64,000 nt of DNA from Dongshaea marina (GCF_003072645.1 NZ_CP028897.1:1625658-1689657); one strand, 5' to 3'. Shown: positions 18,783 to 29,759, counted from the first letter of the stretch. Numbers and translations: made by a program. The notes: a model not told the origin generated them from the sequence alone.

Positions 18783-18904
18783 GTATCATAAGCTATATTT
18801 GAATAGATTAAATATATTATTTTTTATATAACTTGATAGGGGGAGTTAATTATATATCTGGATTGAAATCTTAAGTTATTGAATAGATTCAATCTCTTCG
18901 GGCT

Positions 18905-19480
18905 TGATTCCCCGCCGCTTGCGGCGTGAAGCTCTAAAATAGAGCAAGTTGGTGGTCAGAGTGGAGCTTGATGTATTGGTTGTCCTGATTTTTGACATAG
19001 TTGTCAATCATCGCTTCGTCACCGTGTTTACTGACAGTGTTTGCGAAATACCCATCAGTCCAGAACTCGCTACCCCATAGTTTTTTTTACTTGTGGGCAG
19101 CGCCTGAAAAATTCCTTGGCAGTCAGGCTTTTAAGCATTTGCACGATTTTAGTGATGCTGTAGGTAGGAACGGACTGGATGAGAAAATGGACATGATCTT
19201 TATCAGATCCTATTTCTAGAAACTTGATCTGATAGCGCTCAGCGATTTCTAGGCATACATTCTTGAGAACCGAGTCAACATTGTCATCGATTATTTCTCG
19301 ACGGTATTTTGCAGGAAAAACCATGTGGTAAAGTAGCACTGTAACGTTGTGAATTTTGTGGATGAACTCACTCATAAGTAGAGAGTACATGGTTTGTTAT
19401 GTTGAATTCTACTGCAAGTGCTAGCTCAAGTCCCTCGATTCGCGAAGCGAAGTCGAGCCTAGGCGAGAGGCTTGACCCGG
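18905..19480 (-). mobile_element. IS200/IS605-family insertion sequence (IS200-like)
   Basis: A Y1 transposase gene is bounded by terminal hairpins as in IS200. A perfect 6-bp GC hairpin lies at about 18912-18925 beyond the 3' end. A nested hairpin at about 19427-19475 lies before the 5' end. No accessory tnpB is present. Exact ends cannot be fixed by eye. Confidence 0.7.
18934..19390 (-). pseudogene. tnpA: IS200-like Y1 transposase, frame break in A8
   Basis: The first frame ends at ...CPQVKKTMG. The next frame continues LWGSEFWTDGYFANTVSKHG down to TAG at 18934, the normal IS200 C-terminus. The switch falls in a run of eight A on the coding strand (19081-19088). The HUH motif is visible as D-H-V-H-F-L, and the catalytic Tyr lies in the C-terminal part (I-D-N-Y-V). 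The cause may be slippage, programmed frameshifting, mutation or miscalling of the run. The likely start is MSEFIHK or the ATG five codons earlier. Confidence 0.8.
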
Positions 19481-19745
19481 GGATTTTTATTTATATGCAT
19501 TTGCCCAAGACTTCAACATAATCTGTAATGTTCCTATATTATTCTCAAAGTCTTCCTGTGAATTTAAGGTGTTTAAGGGATATTAAGGTGCGCTTGTAGA
19601 TATTTTGTTTAAAATCATTGTTCTCTTTTTTTGCTTGATCCTTTTTAGATGGATGTATCGGGTGATGCGTATCGCGTGATGTAATCAAGATGATGTGATC
19701 AAGAATTACTAAATGGCTTTTTAAATTGATAATGGTTTAAATAAG
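19481..19745. other. AT-rich spacer, no gene seen
   Basis: This spacer inside the AT-rich insert lies between the IS200-like element and the kinase-like gene. Two GTGATGT/GTGATGCG-like repeats near 19660-19700 may be regulatory. Nothing else is recognisable. Confidence 0.5.
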
Positions 19746-20432
19746 ATGCTTAAATTTATAAAAATAAAAATTGATGGAAAACCCAGAGTGTGCATTGTTA
19801 AAAGCGATATATACCTTCCGAGATACATTGAGATTAAGGAGAGTGAATTAATTAAGACTGGTAGTAGTAAGTTTTACATATATGATGGAAAGTTTCTTTT
19901 TAAAGTGCGAGAAAATAAATATAAAATAAAAAGAAATCCTATTGGTTGGTTTTTTAGAACTTTGATTAGAGACCGAATTTTAATCCAGACTGACTCTAGA
20001 AAAGAGTATAAAGGAAATAAGAGAATAGAAAGAGTAGGGATAAAAACGGTTCGTAACTATGGATGGGGTGTTTTTATAAACCCATTTGATAGATATCTAT
20101 CACTTTGTTTTATGAGCTATCATCCGGAGATGGTTGAGCTTCAAGAGTTTTTGAATGATAAAAACAAATCAAAGGAGAATAAAAATCATGTTATCGAAAA
20201 TTTGCTTGATGAAATTAATTATTTGGCAGGTAGAGGATACTATTTGAAAGATTTTCATTTCGGTAACTTTTTATATGGAGATAATGACTTGCTATGGATA
20301 GATACTCATATAAAACCGCTATCAAAATTTAAAAATAAGAAAGGGGATCAATTTACTTCAAGTATTGATAAGAGGAAAGTCGGAGATCAATACTGGGATA
20401 TGGTTAAATCCGTAATTCAGCCGATATCGTAA
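19746..20432 (+). CDS. Lipopolysaccharide-kinase-like protein (WaaY/KdkA-type fold)
   Basis: The 228-residue protein is very rich in Lys and AT-rich codons, unlike its neighbours. It has a kinase-like catalytic loop Y-L-K-D-F-H-F-G-N-F (Asp169, Asn174) and a metal-binding Asp186 in L-L-W-I-D-T-H. These match the arrangement in bacterial LPS-core heptose and Kdo kinases. It is a solitary gene without other LPS genes, between an IS200-like element and a direct repeat, which indicates horizontal transfer. The substrate is not known. Confidence 0.6.
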   Translation: MLKFIKIKIDGKPRVCIVKSDIYLPRYIEIKESELIKTGSSKFYIYDGKFLFKVRENKYKIKRNPIGWFFRTLIRDRILIQTDSRKEYKGNKRIERVGIKTVRNYGWGVFINPFDRYLSLCFMSYHPEMVELQEFLNDKNKSKENKNHVIENLLDEINYLAGRGYYLKDFHFGNFLYGDNDLLWIDTHIKPLSKFKNKKGDQFTSSIDKRKVGDQYWDMVKSVIQPIS

Positions 20433-20508
20433 TAAAAATTATTAATGTCAGATATTCACTTTAAATTGTAGGCTCTTCTTCAGGGTGGTTATAGGTCTAT
20501 AAGTAACT

Positions 20509-20680
20509 GTTGAACTCAGGAGGGGGCACCTTTATCCGGTTCATGGTGCGGTTCGTCATCCAGACCGGCCAGTCTGAAGCAAAAATCATGAATTCGCTCG
20601 CAACTGGATTGCGCGGGATATCCAGCATCAGTCCATGCAGACCAGCAACCACATTCGGAGTTGTTTTTGCATCGCAATAC
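20509..20680 (-). pseudogene. 5' fragment of the NitT/TauT-type binding protein
   Basis: The minus strand here resembles the first about 60 codons of the gene at 17519-18529 (the WPVW...RTMNRI portion is recognisable) but is truncated at 20509 and has small indels. It is not functional. Confidence 0.75.
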
Positions 20681-20911
20681 CTCCCTCTTTTGTATAGAGG
20701 GTTGGCTAAACTCGCGCGGTTAACAAATGAAGGGGTGGCAGCAGCAGAGGTCTGCTGCCCACAGAGCAGTTGTGACTGTCTGCCGGGCTACCAGTCATCG
20801 TCCTCATCATCGGTTGGGCGCATCTTACTTTTATATTCGGGAATGTTTTTATCCATCCCTTTCATCCGCAGATAGGCGCTTCGGGCGATCCCGATAACAA
20901 AAAGGATCACC
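20509..20911. repeat. Right copy of the ~400-bp direct repeat
   Basis: It corresponds to 18364-18782. It begins with GTTGAACTC, matching the middle of the binding-protein gene's 5' region, and ends within ypfN, whose intact copy continues beyond it. It bounds the AT-rich insert on the right. Confidence 0.8.
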
Positions 20912-20940
20912 ACAATGATCAGTATCCACCACCATCCCAT
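20788..20940 (-). CDS. ypfN: YpfN-like small membrane protein (UPF0370)
   Basis: The start MGWWWILIIVV at 20940 gives a 50-residue protein with one N-terminal membrane helix and an acidic tail ending D-D-E-D-D-D-W. This is the layout of UPF0370/YpfN. It follows the M15 peptidase and dapE on the same strand, as ypfN follows dapE in E. coli, which supports the name. Its function is unknown. A truncated copy lies at 18657-18782. Confidence 0.8.
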   Translation of the reverse strand: MGWWWILIIVVILFVIGIARSAYLRMKGMDKNIPEYKSKMRPTDDEDDDW

Positions 20941-20944
20941 AGAA

Positions 20945-22742
<1,798 letters not shown>

Positions 22743-23111
22743 CTAGCTCCCGGCATGCTCTAAAAGCTCAGCGGCATAATCGCTGGCCTTAAACCCAACC
22801 AGTATCTGCTCTCCCCTGGTGAGAACCGGACGCTTGATGAGAGTCGGGTGCTGCTGCATCAGCGCAACGGCCTGCTGCTGGGTCTCGAGCTGCTTTTCAC
22901 TCTCGGTCAGATTGCGCCAGGTGGTACTGCGGGTATTGAGGAGCTTTTTCCAGCCCAGGGTTTCACACCAGAGTGTGAGCTGCTGCTCGTCGATACCATC
23001 GGTTCTGAAATCGTGAAATTGAGCTTGGATTTCCTGTTCGGCCAGCCATTTGCGAGCCTTGCGCACAGTGTCACAGCTTTTGATCCCGTAGAGGGTCACG
23101 GATTGGGTCAT
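22743..23111 (-). CDS. ArsC/Spx-like protein YffB
   Basis: From MTQSVTLYGIKSCDTVRKA (start 23111) the protein has 122 residues and is a thioredoxin-fold ArsC/Spx family member with a single active-site Cys in K-S-C-D-T. The KRPVL element near residue 92 matches the glutathione/arsenate-reductase-like family. It immediately precedes dapE, as yffB does in E. coli. It is a probable glutathione-dependent thiol reductase; arsenate reduction is not implied. Confidence 0.85.
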   Translation of the reverse strand: MTQSVTLYGIKSCDTVRKARKWLAEQEIQAQFHDFRTDGIDEQQLTLWCETLGWKKLLNTRSTTWRNLTESEKQLETQQQAVALMQQHPTLIKRPVLTRGEQILVGFKASDYAAELLEHAGS

Positions 23112-23246
23112 GGTGAGGTTGCCCTGAATGAGAAAAGTTCCCAATTGTGGCATGGGGTTTCGGGCCTGTAAACCGTCAGTGAGGTATCTGTGTGCCTGGA
23201 TCTCACTCTATACTTTGGATGTGATGCATGACGCAAGGATGACGTG

Positions 23247-23986
23247 ATGAAAACGCTCATGATGCTGTTGTCGTTTAGTTTGGCACTGTTAAGCTCTTTG
23301 GCTCTCGCAGCTCCCAAGGTGTATCTGACCTCTTTGGACTGGCCTCCCTATACGGGCAAGAAGCTGCCGGAGCAGGGGCTGCTGTGGCGGTGGCTAAATC
23401 GGTGTTTGCCAAGGCTGGTTATGAGCTGGTGGTTGAGTTTTACCCCTGGAATCGGGCGGTGAACCTGGCAAAGACCAATAAGAAGTACGCCGGGTATTTT
23501 CCTGAGTACTATGCCAAGGATCTGGAGAAGGACTTTATCTTTTCCAAGCCCTTTGGCAAGGGGCCATTAGGCTTTGCCGAGCTTAAATCCAAGCCGGTGC
23601 CCTGGAGTAGCCTCGATGATCTCAAGGGGATGAAGCTTGGAACCGTGGCGGGTTATGTCAATACCCAAGCCTTTGATGACATGGTGGCCTCCGGCGGCCT
23701 GAAGGCCGATGCGGCTCGCTCTGATATGGCAAATCTGCAGAAGGTTGGCGCCGGGAGAATTCAGCTGGCGGTAATTGATGAAAACGTGATGCACTATCTT
23801 CTTAAAACCGAGCCTGCTCTCAAGCGCTATGCAGATAAGATAGGGTTTAACGCCAAGGTGCTGGAAGATAAGAAGCTGTATGTCTGTTTCAGGCGCGATG
23901 GGGCAGATATGCAGATGATCGATGCCTTTAACAAGGCGGTGGATGCGGTGAATGCTGCCGCCATGCTGGATAAAAAACTGAAGTGA
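23247..23986 (+). pseudogene. Amino-acid-type periplasmic binding protein, one base short
   Basis: Two frames form one SBP_bac_3 protein. The first gives a signal peptide (MKTLMMLLSFSLALLSSLALAA) and LTSLDWPPYTGKKLPEQG. The second continues with AVAKSVFAKAGYELVVEFYPW up to the end. A single extra G in the run 23375-23378 joins them as EQGAAVAVAKS, giving about 247 residues. It is an orphan without permease genes, similar in type to the gene at 974-1720. RBS AAGGAT precedes ATG 23247. Confidence 0.85.
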
Positions 23987-23990
23987 TTTA

Positions 23991-24042
23991 GGCTCTGTTG
24001 ACGTTTCAGATTTGGTTCAAAATTGGAAATGTTAACAGAGCC
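23991..24042. mobile_element. Short palindromic MITE-like element
   Basis: The 52-bp segment starts GGCTCTGTTGACGTTTC and ends with the near-inverse GAAATGTTAACAGAGCC. It is flanked by TA on both sides. Its ends match those of the 258-bp element at 14143. It sits right after the binding-protein stop codon. Confidence 0.55.
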
Positions 24043-24055
24043 TAGTGATTCCCTT

Positions 24056-24090
24056 GAAAATCGCAGCCGGGTTCACAGGCTGCGATTTTC
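24056..24090. terminator. Bidirectional terminator
   Basis: A perfect 13-bp stem (24056-24068 with 24078-24090) has A4 on one side and T4 on the other. It would end transcription from both the binding-protein gene (+) and the small gene at 24095 (-). Confidence 0.8.
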
Positions 24091-24094
24091 TGGT

Positions 24095-24415
24095 TTATGC
24101 CAGGGCGCTTTCCTGCTCCCAGCTAAAGTCAAATACCCGGGCTCTGACCCAGGGTGCATCAGGCAGAGAAGATGAGAGCTGATGCACTCCTTCATCATCG
24201 ACAACGATTGCAGATAGGGTCGGAAGCTCCTGTTCGCTGCAGTAGGTACGGATCTGGTGCAGGGCCTCGATGAGGGCCTCGGATTGCTCTGGATAGCCTG
24301 CAAGTTTTGCAAGTTTCGAGAGTCGAATCGTACGCCGAGTTGCAGCTCGCTCCGTCAGTATGTTCCAAATAGAGCAATGGGGGAGGTCGGTTTCGGTTTG
24401 TATCTGATTATCCAT
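24095..24415 (-). CDS. Hypothetical protein, 106 residues
   Basis: The start MDNQIQTETDLPH at 24415 is chosen because the upstream extension to 24553 is unlike protein sequence. The product is a soluble acidic protein without signal or membrane segment; a central helical part (SEALIEALHQIRTYCSE) is followed by beta-like segments (LSAIVVDDEG). It resembles no family I recognise with confidence. The strong terminator directly after its stop supports it as a real gene. Confidence 0.5.
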   Translation of the reverse strand: MDNQIQTETDLPHCSIWNILTERAATRRTIRLSKLAKLAGYPEQSEALIEALHQIRTYCSEQELPTLSAIVVDDEGVHQLSSSLPDAPWVRARVFDFSWEQESALA

Positions 24416-24553
24416 GGTGTGTGAACTCCACAACAGGCCATTGTTTATACGCAATCGCTCCCCGGGCAGTTTTTTCAGTTCGTCCGGTGAGCACAGGGTG
24501 ATAAAAAATAGTCTCGGTTTGTGAACGTTTAAGGATGGCGCTAAAACTACCAC

Positions 24554-24968
24554 ACAAAACAGGGTTGCCCCATAATCGAAATCGCTTTTTTGAGAGCTGC
24601 TTCAAAAGAATGAAACTTGATTGGATAATTTGTCCTGAACTGAGAGTGCTGGCCTGCCAGGGGGTTTGACTTGGCCACTTTAACTGTGATTTATTCTGCG
24701 GGTCATTTCTCCGGGGGATTGTCAGTGGCTGGCAATGGGTGATGATTGTGGCCTGGGAGCGACGGCTTGCCCCTTTATTAGGCGCAACCTTGACTCCTCA
24801 GTTCATTGGCTCATTGTGGACTCGACAGATTTTTCAGAACCAGGAACTATAGATAGGTTCCGGTGGCCTGAATCTATCGAGCCTATCGACTCTTCCTGAA
24901 ATCACCAAACCTGTCATTCTCAGTGATCCCGGGGAGAAAAGAGCAATCCTCATAAGTGAGAACAAACA
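24554..24968. other. Upstream region of maeA, no gene seen
   Basis: The 415-bp gap carries no convincing frame. An AGAGTCG-like inverted motif around 24870-24895 (AATCTATCGAGCC...TATCGACTC) may be regulatory. A purine-rich ribosome site precedes ATG 24969. Confidence 0.4.
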
Positions 24969-26668
24969 ATGAATCATAATGCTCAAGATCAACAGCAGCC
25001 CCTGTATATTCCTTACGCAGGTCCAAATCTTCTCGAAATGCCGTTACTGAATAAGGGCAGTGCTTTTAGCCAGGAGGAGCGGATTTTTTTCAATCTTGAG
25101 GGGTTGTTGCCACATAACATTGAAACCCTGGATGAGCAGGTTGAAAGAGCTTATCAGCAGTACCTCAATGCAGCCGATGACATGGGGCGGCATATCTTCC
25201 TGCGTAACCTTCAGGATACCAGTGAAATACTATTTTATAAGCTGGTCCAGACTCACCTTAAAGAGATGATGCCGATCATCTATACCCCGACCGTTGGTAA
25301 GGCGTGCCAGGAGTTTTCTAATATTTACCGTCGCCACCGGGGACTCTTCATCTCATACCCCGAGCGTGAGCGAATCGATGACATTCTGCACAATGCAACC
25401 CACGGCGATGTGAAGGTGATCGTGGTGACCGATGGTGAACGGATCCTCGGCCTGGGCGATCAGGGGATTGGCGGCATGGGGATCCCTATCGGTAAGCTCT
25501 CTTTGTATACCGCCTGTGGCGGAGTGAACCCGGATCAGACCCTGCCGATCGTCCTTGATTGCGGCACCAACAATGAGGCGCGTCTGAAAGATCCCATGTA
25601 TATGGGGTGGCGGCATAACCGGATCACAGGTCAGGAATATGATGAGTTTGTGGATCTGTTTATTGAGGCGGTGAAACGGCGCTGGCCCGATGTGCTATTG
25701 CAGTTTGAGGATTTTGCGCAGCAGCATGCCCAGCCTCTGTTGGACAGATACCAGGACGAGCTTTGCTGCTTTAATGATGATATTCAGGGACAGCCTCGGT
25801 CACCCTGGGGTGTCTGATTGCCGCTTGTCGCGCCAGTAAGCGTCCGATGAAAGATATGAAGGTGGTGTTCCTCGGGGGAGGCTCGGCAGGATGCGGCATC
25901 GCAGAGCAGATCATTGCGCAGATGCGCTCTGAGGGGCTTAGCGATGAAGAGGCCCGGGCCCAGGTGTTCATGGTGGATCGCTATGGACTGCTGATCGACA
26001 GCATGCCGAATCTGACTCCGACTCAAAGTAAGCTGATGCAGAGTAAAGATCTGATTGAGCAGTGGAACTGCCCTCAGGACAATATCTCGCTGCAGGCGGT
26101 GATCGAAAATGTGAAGCCGGATATCCTGCTGGGAGTCTCCGGGCAACCGGGGCTTTTCAGTGAGGAGGTGATCAAGACCATGTATGCTCACTGCAAGACC
26201 CCGATCATCTTCCCGCTGTCGAACCCAACCTCCAGGGTCGAGGCACTGCCGGAAGATATTTTGCGCTGGACCGAAGGCAATGCCCTGGTTGCAACCGGGA
26301 GCCCCTTCGATCCGGTGCAGTATGAGGGGAAGAGCTATGCGATCGCCCAGTGTAATAATTCCTATATTTTCCCGGGAGTCGGCCTTGGGGTGTTGGCGAC
26401 CGGTGCCAAGCGGGTGACCCGGGAGATGTTCATGGCGGCCAGCCGTGCCCTGGCGGACTGCTCGCCCTTGGCTAAAGATGGCGAAGGGGCACTATTGCCA
26501 CCTCTTGAAGAGATCCAGGAGGTGGGCCGCTGTATCGCCAAGCTGGTGGCGAAGACGGCCCAGCTGCAGGGCCATGCGGTCCAGTGGCCGGATAAGGTTC
26601 TGGATGAGGCGATCGACAATAGCTTCTGGCAGCCTGAGTACCGGCCGTATCGCAGAACCTATTTCTAA
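24969..26668 (+). pseudogene. maeA: NAD-dependent malic enzyme, one base short
   Basis: The first frame covers residues 1-275 of a long-type malic enzyme (catalytic Tyr in IIYTPTVG; metal ligands Glu-Asp in [10 protein letters not shown] and D in CFNDDIQG). The second frame continues from residue about 280 with the NAD site [11 protein letters not shown]. One additional G at 25787-25789 joins them as [23 protein letters not shown], giving 566 residues against 565 in E. coli MaeA. The enzyme decarboxylates malate to pyruvate. The break lies within a conserved motif and is probably an assembly error. Confidence 0.9.
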
Positions 26669-26711
26669 GACTTTTGTTTTATTGGTCGATAACCGGCCCT
26701 GAGATCAAAAC

Positions 26712-26737
26712 CGCTCTCGGTTGGGAGCGTTTTTTTT
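26712..26737 (+). terminator. maeA terminator
   Basis: A 7-bp stem (26712-26718 with 26723-26729, one G-T pair) with GGTT loop is followed by T8. Confidence 0.9.
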
Positions 26738-26793
26738 ATGATCACAGAGGACTCTGGTAATGCCGCGATTATCTATACTGCTTAGACAAGTGG

Positions 26794-27030
26794 TCACAAA
26801 GTAGGTAGTCCATTATCGGGCTCACACTCTTTCTTGCCCTTAAACCAAGCCAAGAGTACTTCCAGCAACTGGATAAGAATCGGCTTGCTCTCCTTTGTTG
26901 GAGTTGTGCTTGAAGGCATAGTTAAGAAGACATCTCCACCATTAGTGTTGATGTACGTGTTGTGGTAGGTTGTTTCATGAGCATCCTTAACTAAAGAAAT
27001 ATTACTTTTGCCCTTTTGATCTGTCGCCAT
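26794..27030 (-). CDS. Small hypothetical protein, 78 residues
   Basis: MATDQKGKSNISLVKDAHETTYHNTYINTNGG begins a polar protein with one more hydrophobic stretch near 52-64 (ILIQLLEVLLAWF) and a basic end. An AAGGA lies about 12 nt before the ATG. It resembles no family I know. It is the first gene of an accessory patch that also contains a recombinase remnant. Confidence 0.45.
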   Translation of the reverse strand: MATDQKGKSNISLVKDAHETTYHNTYINTNGGDVFLTMPSSTTPTKESKPILIQLLEVLLAWFKGKKECEPDNGLPTL

Positions 27031-27624
27031 TATGCGTTACTATCCTTTTGCAGATGCAATACTGATCTCAGTTTAATACACCGTATATGGCCAGAGAGCA
27101 GCGCGCGTTTCACAAAATAGACGCGCGTAGAGTCCGCTAACTTTTTAGTTAGAGGGCACAGCCGCATCTATACCCGGCTCATAAAAACACGTATCTAACT
27201 TTGGCGAGCGAGATGTGTTTTATGGGCCTTATTTTTAACCATGCCAATTTTACGTGCAAAAACGCCTTGATTTCGCATGCACTTTTATTTGTGATAGCCT
27301 AATCGATCTCCTCACTAAAATTGGCTGAGGCCAAAAATACAAATCTTTAATTCCCCCCAAAAAAATAGGCCGAGCTTTGGTCATGTGGCTCCTGTCAGAT
27401 GCCAAAATATCTGATTCAATGTCGAGGTGCTTACCACATACAAACTCACCAACAGTGAACCTTTCGGAATTTTCAAATATTACCCAATAATACTTTAATC
27501 ATTACTAGGTGATAGGGGGAAAATACCCCCTATCAAAATTAGGCAAATTATGGTATGCGTGTATCATTTCGCTATACGGACACTTAGCGTTTTGACGCAA
27601 TCAATAAAACGCGAGCAATAAAGC
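27031..27624. other. Accessory intergenic region, no gene seen
   Basis: About 590 bp without a credible frame lie in the accessory patch between maeA and the DUF4145 gene. Several GCGCG-type short palindromes lie near 27100-27125. No attachment-site duplication is evident by eye. Confidence 0.4.
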
Positions 27625-27850
27625 ATGAAAAAGGCCGCCATCTACATAAGAGTCTCAATCAAAGAATAGGGAAGGTCAGGTCTAGAGTTGGGAGCGCAGA
27701 TTACAGCTTGTGCATCATTCGTAGATAAAGAAAACATCATTGTGCTGGAGGCTTACAAGGATGTTAAAGCTGAGCGGTCAGAGAGCGTGAAGGTTTAAAT
27801 AAGGCGCTGGAGTTATGCCGCTTAACTGATGCAGATCTTGTTTGTAGCTA
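27625..27850 (+). pseudogene. Serine recombinase (resolvase/invertase) remnant
   Basis: From ATG 27625 the frame reads MKKAAIYIRVSIKE, then TAG where CAG (Gln) is expected, then GRSGLELGAQITACASFVDKEN. This is the N-terminus of a large serine recombinase with its catalytic Ser in RVS. A later frame change leads to LNKALELCRLTDADLV before the trace is lost near 27850. The gene is dead by a nonsense change, a frameshift and loss of the C-terminal part, and marks a former integrative element. Confidence 0.8.
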
Positions 27851-27997
27851 AACCATGTCGCCTATCCTGTCTATGGCCGACGCCATGACTATCATTGAAC
27901 AATCCTGGGTCAGGGTTAACTAAGTTGTTCAGGTTAAACTTCAAAGTAAACAGCCATAGGAGTATGATTAAACAATTTCAAAAGTTGGATTTATTAC

Positions 27998-28690
27998 ATG
28001 ATTCCCGTAGACCTTGGTAGTGCCCACGTTGGTATCGACAAAGATCCTGACACCTGCCCTATATGCAAACATAAAATCGTTCCAAATGCCGTTTACAACC
28101 ACGCAAACGCAAGGCATCCAAAAGGCTTTTTCCAAAGACTGTATCGCGTATACGAATGCCCAAATGAAGAGTGCTCTGAGCTATACATAGCCTACTATGA
28201 CTTACAAACTGGAAGGAGGGCATCTACATCGGGAATTAATAGCTATGAGCTCAAGTTCGTGGAGCCAACTTGCGTAGATAGTTCAGTTATTCCACAGGAG
28301 ATAATAGATATTTCATCACAATACGTTCGTATAAAAATTCAAGCAGAAGAGGCAGAGCAAAGAAGCCTATCAGAGGTCTCAGGGATTGCTTACAGGAAGG
28401 CTTTAGAATTTTTAGTCAAAGACTACGCGATCCATTGCGCTCCTGAGAAAGAAAAAGAGATAAAAGTAAAGGCACTATCAAAAGTCATTAAAACACAGTT
28501 TAAGGATTCACCAAGGATAGTCGCAGCAGCAGAAAGGGCTGCATGGCTTGGTAATGACGAGACCCATTACATACGTAAGTGGACAAACCACGACATCCAA
28601 GATCTGAAAAGATTACTATCCATAGTGGAGCACCTAATCACCACAGAGGAACAGCTAAAGCAGTATGAAAAAGAGCTTCAACCATCCTAA
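27998..28690 (+). CDS. DUF4145-type protein with N-terminal zinc-binding motif
   Basis: The 230-residue protein has an N-terminal C-P-I-C-x-H...H-x-N-x-x-H segment and a C-P-N-E-E-C pair, suggesting a zinc site. The C-terminal part (about 125-215) has the helical DUF4145 pattern, with G-x-x-Y-R-K-A-L-E-F-L-V-K-D-Y and later W-L-G-N-D-E-T-H-Y. Such proteins often travel with restriction or other mobile genes. It lies in the patch with the recombinase remnant. The function is unknown. Confidence 0.7.
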   Translation: MIPVDLGSAHVGIDKDPDTCPICKHKIVPNAVYNHANARHPKGFFQRLYRVYECPNEECSELYIAYYDLQTGRRASTSGINSYELKFVEPTCVDSSVIPQEIIDISSQYVRIKIQAEEAEQRSLSEVSGIAYRKALEFLVKDYAIHCAPEKEKEIKVKALSKVIKTQFKDSPRIVAAAERAAWLGNDETHYIRKWTNHDIQDLKRLLSIVEHLITTEEQLKQYEKELQPS

Positions 28691-28777
28691 CGCCCCCCGC
28701 TTGTTAGGCGACAGATCCCCTAAGGATTAAGGTGCTACTTCGACGCAATGTCTCTGTCGTGGCTAAGCTCTCGTCAC

Positions 28778-28797
28778 GCTTATCATCCCTGATAAGC
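28778..28797. repeat. ATCCCT-loop hairpin
   Basis: A perfect 7-bp stem (28778-28784 with 28791-28797) closes ATCCCT. In the aligned position of block 1 (463-478) the loop is the same but the stem is different. Confidence 0.75.
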
Positions 28798-28962
28798 TTT
28801 CCCTGTTCGACTTCCTTGCCTCTCGTTTTTCTTCTCTGAGAGAAGCTTCACCCATGTGTCTCGAATGGAATTATCTACGGTTCACCTCGGCGCTCGCTCA
28901 CGGGGGTGAGTTAACTCCCCCTTTGATTCGTACCGAAGAATCATAAAGTTATTTGAAGTTGA

Positions 28963-28978
28963 GCAGCATGGATGCTGC
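28963..28978. repeat. ATGGAT-loop hairpin
   Basis: The stem GCAGC/GCTGC closes ATGGAT at 28968-28973. Confidence 0.65.
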
Positions 28979-29357
28979 GAGTGCGCAGCCAGTATAGGGA
29001 CATACTGTCTGCGTTGTGCTTCAAAATATGATGATTTTGAGGAGAAGAGCGAATCGAGGGGCACCCTCGGGGTTGTTAGGGGGACAGGGTGAGCAGTCCC
29101 CCTGACCCGCCGCCGCTCGGCAGCGGCAATGTGCCTTTGGCACCAATATGCTGACCGCAGGTCATCAATTCGAATTCGATGTTGTCCCGGGGAGTCCAGA
29201 GGGGGTTGGACAAGCAATCTCCTCTGGTCGCAGGTAGCTTGCGCCATCAATGGCTTCAGCTGCATTTGCACATCCTTGTGTAGCATCCGCGGCTGGACAA
29301 ATATGCCGCAGGCACAAATAAGCCGACCGCAGGTCAAGTTGTCAGAGACTGCAGGTA

Positions 29358-29759
29358 TCAGCGGCGCTGTTTGACCTTTTTCGCCCGGGCCTTGAGCTCG
29401 TGATCCAGCTCGTCGGGGAACAGCACCAGGCCATCTTCATCCTGGTTGGGGAAGATCACCAGTGACAGCTCATCATCCAGCATCCCAGGTGTCCAGTGGC
29501 TGTGCCAGCGTGCCAGCGGGATCGCCTCGGCCTTACAGTGCTGCCATTCGCCACTGATCCAGGCCTCGGCAAACTCGGAATTTGGCCAGACCGGGATGCA
29601 GTCCTCATCCTCTGTTGTTAGCATCATGCAGCCATGCTGATCGGTCAGGATCCAGACCTCCTGGTTGGTCACGACCTCTTTCACTAAATACTGATAGCGT
29701 TGCTGCGCATCAAGGCGCAGGATCTCATCCACCCGGGATGGCTCTAACGGGCTAGACAT
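29358..29759 (-). CDS. DUF2750 protein
   Basis: Starting at MSSPLEPSRVDEIL (29759) the protein has 133 residues. The patterns L-D-A-Q-Q-R-Y-Q-Y-L-V-K-E-V, V-W-I-L-x-D-x-x-G, I-P-V-W-P-N-S-E-F-A-E-A-W and a C-terminal V-L-F-P-D-E-L match the DUF2750 family, small soluble proteins of unknown function. An upstream in-frame extension is unlikely. It follows the malic enzyme gene on the same strand, beyond a hairpin. Confidence 0.8.
   Translation of the reverse strand: MSSPLEPSRVDEILRLDAQQRYQYLVKEVVTNQEVWILTDQHGCMMLTTEDEDCIPVWPNSEFAEAWISGEWQHCKAEAIPLARWHSHWTPGMLDDELSLVIFPNQDEDGLVLFPDELDHELKARAKKVKQRR

Larger units (their letters stand above)
28700..29345. repeat. Gene-free mosaic repeat block 3
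   Basis: The order of modules from 28715 to 28925 follows block 1 (409-540), with CCTAAGGATTAAGG, GGCTAAGCTCTCG and GGTTCACCTCxGCGCTCGCT shared. Hairpins at the same relative places have other stems. The segment around 28985-29165 resembles 725-905. A further copy of the GACCTGCGGTC module is at 29325-29337. No real gene is present. Confidence 0.7.

Noticed and set aside
28882-29337. A 151-codon minus-strand frame in repeat block 3
   Set aside because: It consists wholly of repeat modules, has no protein-like composition, and changes frame relative to the same modules in other blocks.
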